From JAHIVN01 sp018816645 (GTDB lineage: Bacteria; Patescibacteriota; Dojkabacteria; JAHIVN01), in the NCBI GenBank assembly GCA_043816305.1, contig JBDRHZ010000043.1, positions 1 through 64,000 of the forward strand: a stretch of 64,000 nucleotides of DNA, given 5' to 3'. The notes below the pieces were generated by a model. The model made no database searches and was not told where the DNA came from. It was given only the letters and a program-made list of their open reading frames with translations. Positions 8,209 through 17,161 of the stretch are shown in pieces; within the stretch, counting starts at the first letter, position 1; each line of letters starts with the position of its first letter. The position numbers and the translations under genes were made by a program.

Positions 8209-9204
8209 ATGGCAAGACAAGCAACAAATAAATTATTGCAAAAGGCTAAAAATGCAAAAAGTGACGAATTTTATACACAACTCATAGACATAGAGAGTGA
8301 ACTACAACACTATAAAAGTCATTTTAAAAATAAAGTAGTTTATTGTAATTGTGATGACCCCAGAATTAGTAATTTCTATAAATATTTTGTATTAAACTTT
8401 AAAGAGTTAGGACTTGAAGAAATAATTTCTGCTTGCTACATAAAAGAAGAAAGAGATTTATTTAATACGAAAGATTCTGAAAGTGGTTTTTATTACAAGT
8501 ACTCAGGTGTTCAAAAAGAAAAAAAAGTGCCAAGTAAAAGTGATATGATTCAATTTAAAGGAGATGGAGATTTTCGCAGTTCAGAAAGCATAGAATTGTT
8601 AAAACAAGCAGATATTGTTGTAACTAATCCACCATTTTCATTATTCAGGGAGTATGTGAGTCAATTAGTAAAATATGACAAGAAATTTCTCGTAATAGGT
8701 AATATCAATGCCATTACTTATAAAGAAATTTTCAAACTAATTAAGGAAAATAAAGCGTGGTTAGGAATAAATCTAGGCAGAGGAATCTCAGGTTTTATTG
8801 TGCCAGACCACTATGAACTTTATGGAACAGAAACTCAGATTGATAGTAATGGAAATGGAATAGTCTCCCCTAACAATTGTTTATGGCTAACCAATTTGGA
8901 TACTTTCAAAAGGCATGAAGATATTGCACTAACGAAAAAGTATATTGGAAAGGAAGGCGAATACCCTCGTTATGACAATTATAATGGTATCAATGTAAAT
9001 AGAACCAAAGATATTCCTGCGGATTACTCTGGGGCTATGGGTGTACCCATAACTTTTTTACATAAATATAACCCTGAACAGTTTGAAATAATAAAATTTA
9101 GAAAAGGGGATGATGAAAAGGACTTATCAATAAATGGGAAATGTCCATATTTTAGGATTCTAATTAGAAATAAACGCATTCAGAAAAATAGAAGAACAGG
9201 CTAA
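8209..9204 (+). CDS. ecoRIM: Adenine-specific DNA methyltransferase, M.EcoRI family
   Basis: I choose ATG 8209 (MARQATNKLL...), which aligns with the M.EcoRI N-terminus, giving 331 residues (M.EcoRI has about 325). The amino-methyltransferase catalytic motif NPPF is at residues 140-143 (VVTNPPFSLFREY). Other diagnostic stretches include SDEFYTQ, VYCNCDDPR, GDGDFRSSES and the C-terminal DEKDLSINGKCPYFRILI. By family it methylates an adenine in GAATTC, protecting host DNA from the adjacent endonuclease. The last few residues (KNRRTG) extend beyond the usual end. It is probably co-transcribed with the endonuclease gene. Confidence 0.96.
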   Translation: MARQATNKLLQKAKNAKSDEFYTQLIDIESELQHYKSHFKNKVVYCNCDDPRISNFYKYFVLNFKELGLEEIISACYIKEERDLFNTKDSESGFYYKYSGVQKEKKVPSKSDMIQFKGDGDFRSSESIELLKQADIVVTNPPFSLFREYVSQLVKYDKKFLVIGNINAITYKEIFKLIKENKAWLGINLGRGISGFIVPDHYELYGTETQIDSNGNGIVSPNNCLWLTNLDTFKRHEDIALTKKYIGKEGEYPRYDNYNGINVNRTKDIPADYSGAMGVPITFLHKYNPEQFEIIKFRKGDDEKDLSINGKCPYFRILIRNKRIQKNRRTG

Positions 9205-9269
9205 AGAAAATAATGTGTTTTAAATAGACATAGAGAGTCCTTTTTGCATAAATAGCAAAACATATAAAT

Positions 9270-10343
9270 ATGAGTAAAAATAAGAAAAATACGAAGTCAA
9301 AAAAGAAACCAGTTAAAGTACAGGGCAAAGCTGTTGATTTAGACCTTGATAAACTCATTACTCCAACAACCCTTGAAGGTATCGCACAGGCTCAAAAGGA
9401 TGTACAGGCTTTTGCTAACGTGCATCAAAATGCCTTCAAACAAATTGCAGAGATGCAAAAAAAACTAGTAGAAGCCTACACTCACCCATTTTTTGAGATG
9501 CAACAACGAATATTAAAAGTATACTCACTACCGATGACAAGATTAGTAGAGGACATTCAAAAAATGACCTCATTTCAGAATACTCTTGCTGAGTTAGCAT
9601 CTTCTACACAAAAAGCACTTTCAAGTATAGTCCTGAATAGCGGAATAACACAAATATCAAATATGCTTAAAAGTATACGTGTAGATGCCTTTGCAGGCTT
9701 GTATATCACATCTGAATTTAAGGATAGGTACGAGACTGAACATAATGGAATATTAGAAGTATCCACCTTAAGAAAATCTAAACTACTTGCAGGTGGTCAA
9801 GTACAAGTTGATTTTGATAAAAGTACACAAACGAATGTTAAGGCAAAGGTTGCATTCCAAAAAATTGATCAAATTAAGACTAAACTGGATTTTATGGATG
9901 AAAATCTATCTTCAACCAAAGAAGACACTAAGATGATTAAGGCTATATTGAAGGATGAAAGAGGATTATTAGCAGTGCTGCAAAACAATCCTTTCCCATA
10001 TTTTAAGATTGCATCAATTGAATTTCACCCTAAAAAAAGTATATTTAGAGTAAACAAAGAGATTACAATACCTATACCTCAATACAGTATGATGGAAAAT
10101 CTTTGTATTGTATTATTTTCAGGTCAGCAAGAGCTTGGTGAAGAATGGTATGAAGACAGTATTCAAGAGGTTTGGGCTGCACTTGTTGATAACGAACAAG
10201 GCGGTAGGCTTACTTGGAAACAAATACTTACAACCGTTGACCAGATAAACACTCTTTTTGCAAAGAAGACTACCAAAGACGACCTAATAATCATAGAAAG
10301 ACCAAAACGTATCCGATTGAATCCTCAATACTTCGTGACTTAA
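9270..10343 (+). CDS. Orphan coiled-coil protein of the island
   Basis: The 357-residue soluble protein has a Lys-rich N-terminus, then a long helical region rich in Gln/Ala/Lys (about residues 30-140). The compact C-terminal part (about 235-357) contains alternating hydrophobic strands. I do not recognise a family. It follows the methyltransferase by 65 bp on the same strand and may be the last gene of the cassette. Its role is unknown. Confidence 0.65.
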   Translation: MSKNKKNTKSKKKPVKVQGKAVDLDLDKLITPTTLEGIAQAQKDVQAFANVHQNAFKQIAEMQKKLVEAYTHPFFEMQQRILKVYSLPMTRLVEDIQKMTSFQNTLAELASSTQKALSSIVLNSGITQISNMLKSIRVDAFAGLYITSEFKDRYETEHNGILEVSTLRKSKLLAGGQVQVDFDKSTQTNVKAKVAFQKIDQIKTKLDFMDENLSSTKEDTKMIKAILKDERGLLAVLQNNPFPYFKIASIEFHPKKSIFRVNKEITIPIPQYSMMENLCIVLFSGQQELGEEWYEDSIQEVWAALVDNEQGGRLTWKQILTTVDQINTLFAKKTTKDDLIIIERPKRIRLNPQYFVT

Positions 10344-10370
10344 TTCTTCGTAAATAAGCAATTATAGTTG

Positions 10371-10388
10371 TCACCTGACGTCAGGTGA
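10371..10388. promoter_or_regulatory. 18-bp perfect palindrome, candidate operator
   Basis: TCACCTGACGTCAGGTGA is a perfect palindrome, and the flanks nearly extend it (TGT...ACA). It lies 48 bp before the first of three overlapping or adjacent small genes that include an HTH protein. An operator for a dimeric repressor is the simplest reading. Confidence 0.5.
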
Positions 10389-10436
10389 ACATCCCCCTGT
10401 AAAATTGACTCAGTAATATCTTAGATTAAGATAAAT

Positions 10437-10679
10437 ATGAGTCAATATAAGCAATTTCAAACGCAAGACCTGAATCTTTCGGCAGTTCTGATTGCACAAG
10501 GTTTCAACCTCAAACAGGTCAAAAAAAATCCCGATGGAAAATCAACATTCTTTTTCACAGGTAGTAAAAAGATAGAAAGTAAAATCCAAGACTATTGGAG
10601 CAATAACTTATCGGTCAATCCGCAAGAGATTTTTAACGCCTTGAAGTTACTTAAAAACCGTATTTATAGCAACTATTAA
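10437..10679 (+). CDS. Small DUF5659-like protein
   Basis: This 80-residue protein has the layout I associate with DUF5659: an N-terminal FQTQDLNLSAVLIAQGF segment, a Lys-rich middle with FFFTG, and a C-terminal NALKLLKNRIYSNY helix. Such proteins often sit with recombinases in mobile regions; their function is not known. The next gene starts 4 bp after its stop, so they form one transcript with the HTH gene and possibly the integrase. Confidence 0.65.
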   Translation: MSQYKQFQTQDLNLSAVLIAQGFNLKQVKKNPDGKSTFFFTGSKKIESKIQDYWSNNLSVNPQEIFNALKLLKNRIYSNY

Positions 10680-10683
10680 CAGA

Positions 10684-10878
10684 ATGGTAAGCAAAGAGGG
10701 ATTAGTAAAATTCAAAATTCTTTATAAACAGCAGTTTGGTGTTGAACTTACTGATAAGGAAGTAATAGAGAAAGCAACACGTCTTCTAAACCTGTACAAG
10801 GTAGTTTACCAGCCAGAATCAAATATAAAAATAAGTAAAAACTATGAGAAGAAAATACAATCTCAGAAAAATAGTTAG
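10684..10878 (+). CDS. Small orphan protein of the integration module
   Basis: The 64-residue basic protein is predicted helical (FKILYKQQFGVELTDKEVIE ... RLLNLYKVVY). Its 3' end overlaps the following HTH gene by 35 bp. Short helical proteins of this look are common next to CPR recombinases. I cannot assign a function. Confidence 0.6.
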   Translation: MVSKEGLVKFKILYKQQFGVELTDKEVIEKATRLLNLYKVVYQPESNIKISKNYEKKIQSQKNS

Positions 10879-11362
10879 CAAACGAAGCTACACAACAGAA
10901 GAAATTGCAGAACTTTTCAAGGTTCACGTACAAACTGTTAGAACGTGGCGAAAGGACGGTATGCAACCAATAGAGCAATCATCATCTCCTTACTTATTTT
11001 TCGGCAGTGCAGTACGTGCATTTTTGGTAAAAGAACTTAATAAAAAGAAGGTGAAACTATCTGAAAATGAGTTTTATTGCATAAGATGCAACAAGGCAGT
11101 CACACCAACAAGTACATCAATGATTGATAGAAATATCACAATTGGAAAAGATAAACAATCTATATTCTTAGTCGGAACTTGTCCCGATTGTGGTTTAGAG
11201 GTTAGGCGGTTTGCAATAAAAGAGCAACAGCAATCAGTACAAAATAATAAACCGAAAGAAAATAAAAAACATCTTGAGAAGATACAGAAAGAAGAACCCA
11301 AAACAACACTAAAAAAACAAATGAGCTTGTTTGAAACCGATGGCAGAGAGAAGGATTATTAA
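10844..11362 (+). CDS. HTH plus zinc-ribbon DNA-binding protein
   Basis: The 172-residue protein has an N-terminal MerR/excisionase-like helix-turn-helix (YTTEEIAELFKVHVQTVRTW, residues 16-35). A four-cysteine zinc ribbon follows (CIRCNKA ... GTCPDCG, about residues 79-125), then a charged Lys/Glu tail. Its place just before the tyrosine recombinase suggests an excisionase or regulator of integration. It could bind the palindrome at 10371. Confidence 0.7.
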   Translation: MRRKYNLRKIVSKRSYTTEEIAELFKVHVQTVRTWRKDGMQPIEQSSSPYLFFGSAVRAFLVKELNKKKVKLSENEFYCIRCNKAVTPTSTSMIDRNITIGKDKQSIFLVGTCPDCGLEVRRFAIKEQQQSVQNNKPKENKKHLEKIQKEEPKTTLKKQMSLFETDGREKDY

Positions 11363-11420
11363 CGTTCTCTCTCTACCCTCTAAACACTCACTTACAAAAT
11401 TAAACTATTAAACAAAAATT

Positions 11421-12464
11421 ATGAGTAAAATCAGATACCAGAATGAAAAGATGAAACGAAGATATTTTGATTGGACAAAAGGTGCATTGGGATTTTCTGA
11501 AAAAACTATGAAAGTGAAAGAATCTGCACTATGGAAGTATGATGAATTTACAAAGTATCAAGATTACAAAAAATTCAATGCTGAAACAGCAAAAGGATTC
11601 AAAAAGTGGATAGACACAAAGAAGAATGAAAGAACAGGTAAAACGCTTGCTAAATCAACTCAGTACCACGTATTAAGACACGTAAATCATTTCTTTTCGT
11701 GGCTATCTATGCAATCAGGTTATAAATCAAAGATAAAACTTGATGATGTAGCCTATCTGAGATTGAGCAAGGCAGATACAAAGATTGCAACAGCATCCAA
11801 GATGCCAAAATACCCAACTCTTAGTTATATCAAGAAGCTATGTGAGTTTGAGATAGAAAACGGAATTGACCAAAGAGATAGAGCCTTGATTGCATTTACA
11901 GCACTTTCAGGTATGAGAGATTTGGCAATAATCAGTTTACCAATGGGATGTTTTGATATTGATAAACTCCAAGTAGAGCAAGACCCATCAAAAGGCGTGA
12001 AAACAAAGTTTTCAAAAACTATCTATACAACGCTATTCAGATTTGATGATGATTTAATCAGTTATGTTGTAGATTGGTATGTTTATCTGAGAGATGAAAA
12101 ACTGTTTGATAATACAAAACCATTGTTTCCAACAACTAACATTGAACAAGCAAGTAAAGACCAGCACACATTTACAGCAACAGGAGTATCAAGTGAGTTT
12201 TGGGCAAATGCTAATCCAATGCGTAAGATATTTAAGGCAAGGATGGAAGATGCAAAACTTGAATACTACTCACCTCACAGATTTAGACACTTTGCTATAA
12301 GTGAAGCAAATAAACACGCCGTAGGTGCAGAACAAATGAAAGCAATCAGTCAGAACGTAGGACACGAGAGACTTGCAACAACATTCTATGGATATGGTGC
12401 AGTTGATAATTACCGAGTTGCAGATATTATTTCTGATATTGATTTTACAGGGAAGAAGAAATGA
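11421..12464 (+). CDS. Tyrosine recombinase / integrase
   Basis: The 347-residue protein has an N-terminal SAM-like core-binding domain (residues about 1-120) and a C-terminal catalytic domain. The family residues are visible: R166 (LSGMRDLAI), H286-x-x-R289 (SPHRFRH), H315 (VGHERL) and the nucleophile Y323 (TTFYGY). All key residues are intact. It catalyses site-specific recombination through a 3'-phosphotyrosine intermediate. It follows the HTH/zinc-ribbon gene and precedes a large serine recombinase by 47 bp; two unrelated integrases side by side is uncommon. Confidence 0.93.
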   Translation: MSKIRYQNEKMKRRYFDWTKGALGFSEKTMKVKESALWKYDEFTKYQDYKKFNAETAKGFKKWIDTKKNERTGKTLAKSTQYHVLRHVNHFFSWLSMQSGYKSKIKLDDVAYLRLSKADTKIATASKMPKYPTLSYIKKLCEFEIENGIDQRDRALIAFTALSGMRDLAIISLPMGCFDIDKLQVEQDPSKGVKTKFSKTIYTTLFRFDDDLISYVVDWYVYLRDEKLFDNTKPLFPTTNIEQASKDQHTFTATGVSSEFWANANPMRKIFKARMEDAKLEYYSPHRFRHFAISEANKHAVGAEQMKAISQNVGHERLATTFYGYGAVDNYRVADIISDIDFTGKKK

Positions 12465-12511
12465 CGTTTATAAAATTTTGGCAATAAAGTAAAATATAAC
12501 CAACTATAAAT

Positions 12512-14134
12512 ATGAGTAAATACATAAAAGAACACAATTTTAGTAAAAACAGATACTTTCTTTATGCTCGTAAATCAACAGAATCAGAAGATAAACAGGT
12601 TGCCTCTATACCTGCTCAATTTAAGGTGATGCAAAGTGTTGCTGATGAACTTGGATTGAAGATAGTTGATAAATTTAGTGAATCTTCATCAGGTTTTCAC
12701 GTTGGTAGAAAAGTCTTTAATGAAATGTTAGCACGTATTGAGAAAGGTGAGGCAGAAGGCATTATTGTATGGAAATTATCAAGACTATCAAGGAATCCCG
12801 ATGATGCAGGTCGTATTATGGGGATGCTTCAAAGAGCAGAAATAGAGCATATCCGAACTGTAGATAGGAATTGGTTGCCAGAAGATAACGTAATGATGAT
12901 GTACGTTGAATTTGGGGTAACAAACCAATTCAGCAGAGATTTAAGTGACGATACCCATAGAGGTCTTAATGACAAAGTAGACAGAGGTTGGAGTCCAAAA
13001 TCTACCTTACCACTGGGCTATATGCACTATCCATTCAAAAAGATGGGTAAGGAAGAAATATTACCAGACCCTTGTAGATTTGGAATTGTACAAAAGACAC
13101 TCAAGAAAGTTGCTTATGGTGAACTAACACCTGTACAAGCAAGAGAATATGCAAACGATTTAGGGCTTAGAACACGCCCAAACAAACGCAATCCGATAAG
13201 TAAGCCCGTTTCTTCAAGTACCTTTTACAGGATGCTATTAGACCCTTTCTACTATGGCAAATTTGAATATCCAAAGAATAGCGGGAATTGGTATGATGGT
13301 AAACACAAGAAAGCAATAACAGAAGAAGAATATGAAATGATTCAGACGTATAGAGGCAGGAAGGATGCACCAAGACCCCAAAAACACTTATTCCCATATA
13401 CAGGAATGATTAAATGTGGTGAGTGTGGATGCTCAATTGTAATAGACCCGAAAGTGAAGGTTACGAAGAGTGGAAAAAGACACGAGTATCGCTACTATCG
13501 TTGCACTAAATCAAAGGGAGGATGCAATCAACGTTATTTGGAAATGAAGAAGATGGAAAAGCAACTTGGAACAATTATCAAAGAGATTAAAATACCAGAG
13601 GCTTTTCACGAATGGGCATTGGAAGAATTACAAAAGGATTTAGATAAAGATACTACTGATAGAAAAGAACTTAATGAGATGGCACAAAAAGGCTATGACG
13701 AAGCTGTTGAGCAGATAACCGAACTCGTAAAAGGATATGTAGCAAAAAGGATACCAGAAGATGCTTACAATGCTACATTGCCCGATTTAGAGAAACAGAA
13801 AAAGAAATATAAAAAAATACTTGATACAACTGACAAAAGAATCAAAGAATGGACAAACAAAGCAGAGAGAGCATTTAATTTTGCACTAACAGCTAAAAAA
13901 CGATTTGAAAAAGGTGACTTAGAGACTAAAAATGAAATACTAAGAAATTTAGGTACAAACATTGTTATAAAAGACCTAAATATATCTCTTGAAATTGATG
14001 CACCTTTGATTGTAATTAAGAAAGCCAAACCAAAATTTGAGAAAGCTATGCAAACCTTAGAACCCCTGAAATGGTCGGAGAATAAAGAAGAAATGAAAGT
14101 TTTGATGTCTCAAAATCCTATATGGGGTGGCTGA
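12512..14134 (+). CDS. Large serine recombinase
   Basis: The 540-residue protein has the catalytic resolvase domain with the nucleophile S22 (LYARKSTESEDK) and VWKLSRLSRNPDD. It continues with the recombinase domain, a zinc beta-ribbon (CGECGCSI ... YYRCTKSKGGCNQ, about residues 305-345) and a coiled-coil region (about 370-460). It is intact and full length for a large serine integrase. Its last codons overlap a sequence resembling a tRNA 3' end, a position typical of an integrase gene lying next to its attachment site. Confidence 0.93.
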   Translation: MSKYIKEHNFSKNRYFLYARKSTESEDKQVASIPAQFKVMQSVADELGLKIVDKFSESSSGFHVGRKVFNEMLARIEKGEAEGIIVWKLSRLSRNPDDAGRIMGMLQRAEIEHIRTVDRNWLPEDNVMMMYVEFGVTNQFSRDLSDDTHRGLNDKVDRGWSPKSTLPLGYMHYPFKKMGKEEILPDPCRFGIVQKTLKKVAYGELTPVQAREYANDLGLRTRPNKRNPISKPVSSSTFYRMLLDPFYYGKFEYPKNSGNWYDGKHKKAITEEEYEMIQTYRGRKDAPRPQKHLFPYTGMIKCGECGCSIVIDPKVKVTKSGKRHEYRYYRCTKSKGGCNQRYLEMKKMEKQLGTIIKEIKIPEAFHEWALEELQKDLDKDTTDRKELNEMAQKGYDEAVEQITELVKGYVAKRIPEDAYNATLPDLEKQKKKYKKILDTTDKRIKEWTNKAERAFNFALTAKKRFEKGDLETKNEILRNLGTNIVIKDLNISLEIDAPLIVIKKAKPKFEKAMQTLEPLKWSENKEEMKVLMSQNPIWGG

Positions 14135-14150
14135 TGGGACTTGAACCCGC
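14123..14150 (-). other. tRNA 3'-end-like fragment, possible attachment-site scar
   Basis: On the minus strand GGGTTCAAGTCCCATCAG followed by CCACCCCA has the T-loop (TTCAAGT), the 3' half of the T-stem and an acceptor end finishing in CCA. The 5' part of the T-stem and the rest of a tRNA are not present on either side, so no tRNA is made here. It overlaps the stop of the serine recombinase. The rest of the target tRNA is not in the window. Confidence 0.5.
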
Positions 14151-14193
14151 AAAGTTCCTGTCCATTAAGGGTTGACAAATTATTAGTTGACCT

Positions 14194-14245
14194 AGAAAAA
14201 AGATATCCTTGCTCAGCGTGAGCATCTACGAAGTTAGTCAGGATA
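14194..14245 (-). terminator. Rho-independent terminator of rmuC
   Basis: Reading the minus strand, TATCCT ... AGGATA encloses a second perfect stem, TGCTCA-CGC-TGAGCA, and is followed by TCTTTTTTC. It begins 5 bp after the rmuC stop. Confidence 0.7.
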
Positions 14246-14249
14246 AACC

Positions 14250-15356
14250 CTACTCATACTCCTGAGGCTTATCAATAAGCACCGGCTCAATTACTTCCTC
14301 GCCGCCGGAGATTTGCGTGATGTCCTTATCAATCTTTTTGAATTCTTTGTATGAAGAATTGTAAGTATTCACAACAGTCCCTAGCTGTTTTCCGAGTTTC
14401 TGCATTTCGCCATTGTAAGAAACAATGTGTCTTTGCAGCTTTACCACATTCTTTATGATCTCCTGAACCGATTCCTGGACTTTGAGCGACTTCAGCGCCT
14501 GCAGTACAGTCTGAAGATAGGCAAAAAATGAGTTCGGAGACACAATTATTACTCTTTTTGAAAACGCGTATTCTATGAGATCCTTTGAGCTGACTTCACT
14601 GCCGACCTTGTACACCAGAAGATTATAAAATACTCCTTCGGCTGGTATAAACATAAACGCAAAGTCGGTTGTTTTTTCATCCGGCCTTATATACTTACTC
14701 GTTTCATCAATTCTATTCTTCAGATCCTGCTTGAATTGCTTAATTAAAGTCCCCCTTCTCTCCTTATCTTTCTCCTTCTGTATCTTGTTGTAATTTTCAA
14801 GCGAAAACTTTGCATCAACCGGGATGATCATGTCTTTTACAAAAATTGCAGCGTCAACTATATCGCCATCGTGAAATTTGTACTGCATCTTGTACTGCGC
14901 AGGCGGAAGCAAGTTTCCAAGCAGAGTTTCCAGAAAGTATTCACCTAAAATCCCCCGCTGCTTAGGGTTTTTGAGAATATTTTCCAGACTTTGCAGCTGG
15001 TCCGCGAAGCTGATCACCTGCTTATTCGTCTCGTCAAGCTTTGTCAGCTTTTCAGTAACTTCCTTTACTATCTTCGAGCTTGAGACATTTATCGCTTGGA
15101 GATTTCTGCTTGAGATAGCAAACTGCTGCTGCATAGTTTTGTTTGACTCAGTCATCTGCTCGCGAATCACTTTGTTCTGCTCCGAAAGGCGTGAGTTCAG
15201 GTCCTTCGTCAGATCTCCTATCTGCTGCTGGAGCATAAGCATCTTGTCCTTATCCTCAGGCTTCTTTATCGATTCTAATTTACGAATGATGAGGAAAAAG
15301 CCGATCAGGAACAAACAGCCGACACCAATAACTGAAATCAAAACTGGTAAATCCAT
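14250..15356 (-). CDS. rmuC: RmuC family DNA recombination protein
   Basis: The 368-residue protein begins with one membrane helix (residues about 5-25), then a coiled-coil (about 35-130), then the RmuC nuclease-like domain. That domain contains NPKQRGILGEYFLE, VDAAIF, PVDAKFSLENY and FAFMFIPAEGVF. The family limits sequence inversions in E. coli and its domain is related to the restriction-endonuclease fold. Length and order are normal. It marks the start of core-type genes to the right of the mobile island and has its own terminator. Confidence 0.92.
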   Translation of the reverse strand: MDLPVLISVIGVGCLFLIGFFLIIRKLESIKKPEDKDKMLMLQQQIGDLTKDLNSRLSEQNKVIREQMTESNKTMQQQFAISSRNLQAINVSSSKIVKEVTEKLTKLDETNKQVISFADQLQSLENILKNPKQRGILGEYFLETLLGNLLPPAQYKMQYKFHDGDIVDAAIFVKDMIIPVDAKFSLENYNKIQKEKDKERRGTLIKQFKQDLKNRIDETSKYIRPDEKTTDFAFMFIPAEGVFYNLLVYKVGSEVSSKDLIEYAFSKRVIIVSPNSFFAYLQTVLQALKSLKVQESVQEIIKNVVKLQRHIVSYNGEMQKLGKQLGTVVNTYNSSYKEFKKIDKDITQISGGEEVIEPVLIDKPQEYE

Positions 15357-15476
15357 AGCATCAACAATAAGTATTAGTTGCCTGATTATAGTATAGCTTC
15401 TTTGCCGAGTAAATAAAATCCAGTGGATATAGAATGAGATGGTCCGTTTGCCGTAAACTGTAAGCCTAAGGACTGC

Positions 15477-15555
15477 CAGCTCATTAGCTCACAAGCCCAT
15501 CGGCTCACCAGCCTCACTATTCTACACTCTTCATTCTGCACTTCGCATTTCTTCC
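15477..15555. repeat. AGCTCA-type degenerate intergenic repeat
   Basis: The segment has irregular copies of AGCTCANNNGCCCA/GGCTCACCAG followed by ATTCTACACTCTTCATTCTGCA units. The same family occurs at 17085-17145 and 46510-46567, always outside genes. Apart from it, 15357-15593 shows only a promoter-like TATTAT at about 15579. Confidence 0.45.
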
Positions 15556-15593
15556 TCCTTCATTTTTCCCCAAAAATGTATTATCATTCAGCT

Positions 15594-16073
15594 ATGGATA
15601 ACAAGCAATTAATATTTCAAGACATCGATGACCTGATAGTCAACCTGACCAAGGCATTTTCTGCCGTGTCTCCAAACGACCTTCGTGATCTCATGTTTTT
15701 CATAAAGGAGTTTGCGAACTCTCACCCGATGCCTGACGACACCAGGATTTCTACAGATTACGTTTATCCTGAAGGGCTAGAGATTCTAAATACAGATAAA
15801 ATCTCAGATGTACTTATCCAGGGCATCGAAAAATACAAGGACCTCAATTATCCAAAAAAAGAAATTCCTCCTGTTGTAGTTCTGAGACAGGGAATAAGAT
15901 CCATCATGATATTTGGAGAAATGAATGCAGTTGAAGCATACACGCGCGAACAGCCTTTACAGGCAATCATCTTGGAGCTGGATGACCTCGATATTTTCGA
16001 AACATTTGGCATCGACCAGCGACGACTAGTTTTCTTTGTACCCTATCTTCAGGATCAGATGGGGAAGAAGTAA
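15594..16073 (+). CDS. Orphan soluble protein
   Basis: I prefer ATG 15594 (MDNKQLIFQD), because a TATTAT -10-like box lies just upstream and overlaps the alternative start at 15576. The acidic 159-residue protein has a helical N-terminal half and alternating hydrophobic stretches (PPVVVLRQG, LQAIILELDDLDIFETFG). I recognise no family. It stands alone, between rmuC (divergent) and another orphan gene. Confidence 0.6.
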   Translation: MDNKQLIFQDIDDLIVNLTKAFSAVSPNDLRDLMFFIKEFANSHPMPDDTRISTDYVYPEGLEILNTDKISDVLIQGIEKYKDLNYPKKEIPPVVVLRQGIRSIMIFGEMNAVEAYTREQPLQAIILELDDLDIFETFGIDQRRLVFFVPYLQDQMGKK

Positions 16074-16080
16074 TGACCAA

Positions 16081-16160
16081 TGCACAGATCCCAATGCCCA
16101 AAGAACAACCAGTGAACAAACCCCTATGACTAAAGTTTGCACATATCCAAATCCCAGCTG
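16081..16160. repeat. CCAATGCCCAA-type degenerate repeat
   Basis: It contains CCAATGCACAGATCCCAATG and CCCAAAGAACAACCAG-like units. This resembles the short tandem heptamer repeats (STRR) described in cyanobacteria. Related stretches lie at 34487-34546, 51692-51740 and 62268-62305. Confidence 0.45.
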
Positions 16161-16262
16161 ACTATCTGCAAGCCCACATTCTTGATTTTTTATCCTATAG
16201 AAATTTGCCGTTAATCTCTGATATAATCCTTGCTACATCTAGTATTATTCATTACAAATCTT

Positions 16263-16982
16263 ATGGAAGGAATTACTACTGAACAATTGGCAGTCATTAT
16301 GAAGGATGAAGGAGTGGTTTTTGTTCCTAAAAGAGAGCTTAGAATTCCTCCTGATAATCAAGAGAGATTAGTTAGGCTAGTAAATGATCTTGGTACAGCT
16401 AAAGAGTATCTAGATAACCTAAGATGTTTTCTTTTATCACCCGCAATTGACGATCAGTTTGGATCTGATCATACTGCCAGATGCGAATGGAGATTCGAGA
16501 TGAGGCAACAATACGGAGATTTATTCTGGGAAATGTATTACGTACGTGAAAATCAGTTTAGGGCTGGAAGTTGGGGTATTATAGGACTTAGCATAGAATT
16601 CCTGGCACAGGACGCTGCAAGAAAAAATCATTATCATTTATCAAGTCACCTAATGAATATTTTAACTGCTGCACGTGCACTGAGAGTTGACGAAGATGCT
16701 CCTACAAATCAAAAAATGGTAACAATACATGCATTAGAAGACATCTGTCTGGAAGTCCTAAAAATTTACTCTGCTCCGATTGTTATACCTGAAGACATTA
16801 TTGGAAAGGATTTATTAGAATTATCAGACGACCAGATTAAATTGCATCTTACAGAACCAACACTCATGGACACGGGAATTGGTCATATATTTGCACAAAA
16901 ACTATTGGCAGTACAAACATGGAGAGCTTACACCGACATATTTGCTGAAGAGCTTGCTGGGCCTCATATATTCGAAGTATAA
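16263..16982 (+). CDS. Orphan soluble protein
   Basis: I use ATG 16263 (MEGITTEQLAVIMKDEG); a TATAAT box lies about 45 bp upstream. The 239-residue protein is acidic and mainly helical, with no membrane segment and no motif that I recognise. Several other short orphan proteins in the window begin similarly (acidic, with TTEQL-like openings), but I see no firm homology. It is monocistronic. Confidence 0.6.
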   Translation: MEGITTEQLAVIMKDEGVVFVPKRELRIPPDNQERLVRLVNDLGTAKEYLDNLRCFLLSPAIDDQFGSDHTARCEWRFEMRQQYGDLFWEMYYVRENQFRAGSWGIIGLSIEFLAQDAARKNHYHLSSHLMNILTAARALRVDEDAPTNQKMVTIHALEDICLEVLKIYSAPIVIPEDIIGKDLLELSDDQIKLHLTEPTLMDTGIGHIFAQKLLAVQTWRAYTDIFAEELAGPHIFEV

Positions 16983-17084
16983 AGGGCGCCTAGCTTCAAG
17001 ATCAGATGAGGAAGAAGTGAGTAGCAACGTACAGTTGATAATTTATCAATTTAACCATTTTTTTTCTAAGACTATCTAGCTATA

Positions 17085-17145
17085 GAGCTCTTCTGCTGAT
17101 AAGCTAATAAGCTCGTCGGCTCACTAGTTCTTGAGCTCAACACGC
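17085..17145. repeat. AGCTCA-type degenerate intergenic repeat
   Basis: Irregular copies of AAGCTAATAAGCTCGTCGGC-like units belong to the same family as 15477-15555. It lies between an orphan gene and the dnaJ promoter. Confidence 0.45.
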
Positions 17146-17161
17146 TCCCCGGTCAAACCTC

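Noticed and set aside
7343..9204. Avoidance of GAATTC as proof of long-term EcoRI activity
   Set aside because: GAATTC sites are present at, for example, 3348, 3786 and 17625, so there is no visible avoidance.
14123..14250. Possible tmRNA or intron-split tRNA on the minus strand
   Set aside because: The T-arm is present, but there is no matching 5' acceptor half (GGGGTGG or GTGGCTG) or tag-peptide region in the adjoining DNA.
15576..15593. Upstream ATG for the orphan gene at 15594
   Set aside because: The TATTAT promoter-like box overlaps it, so ATG 15594 is the better start.
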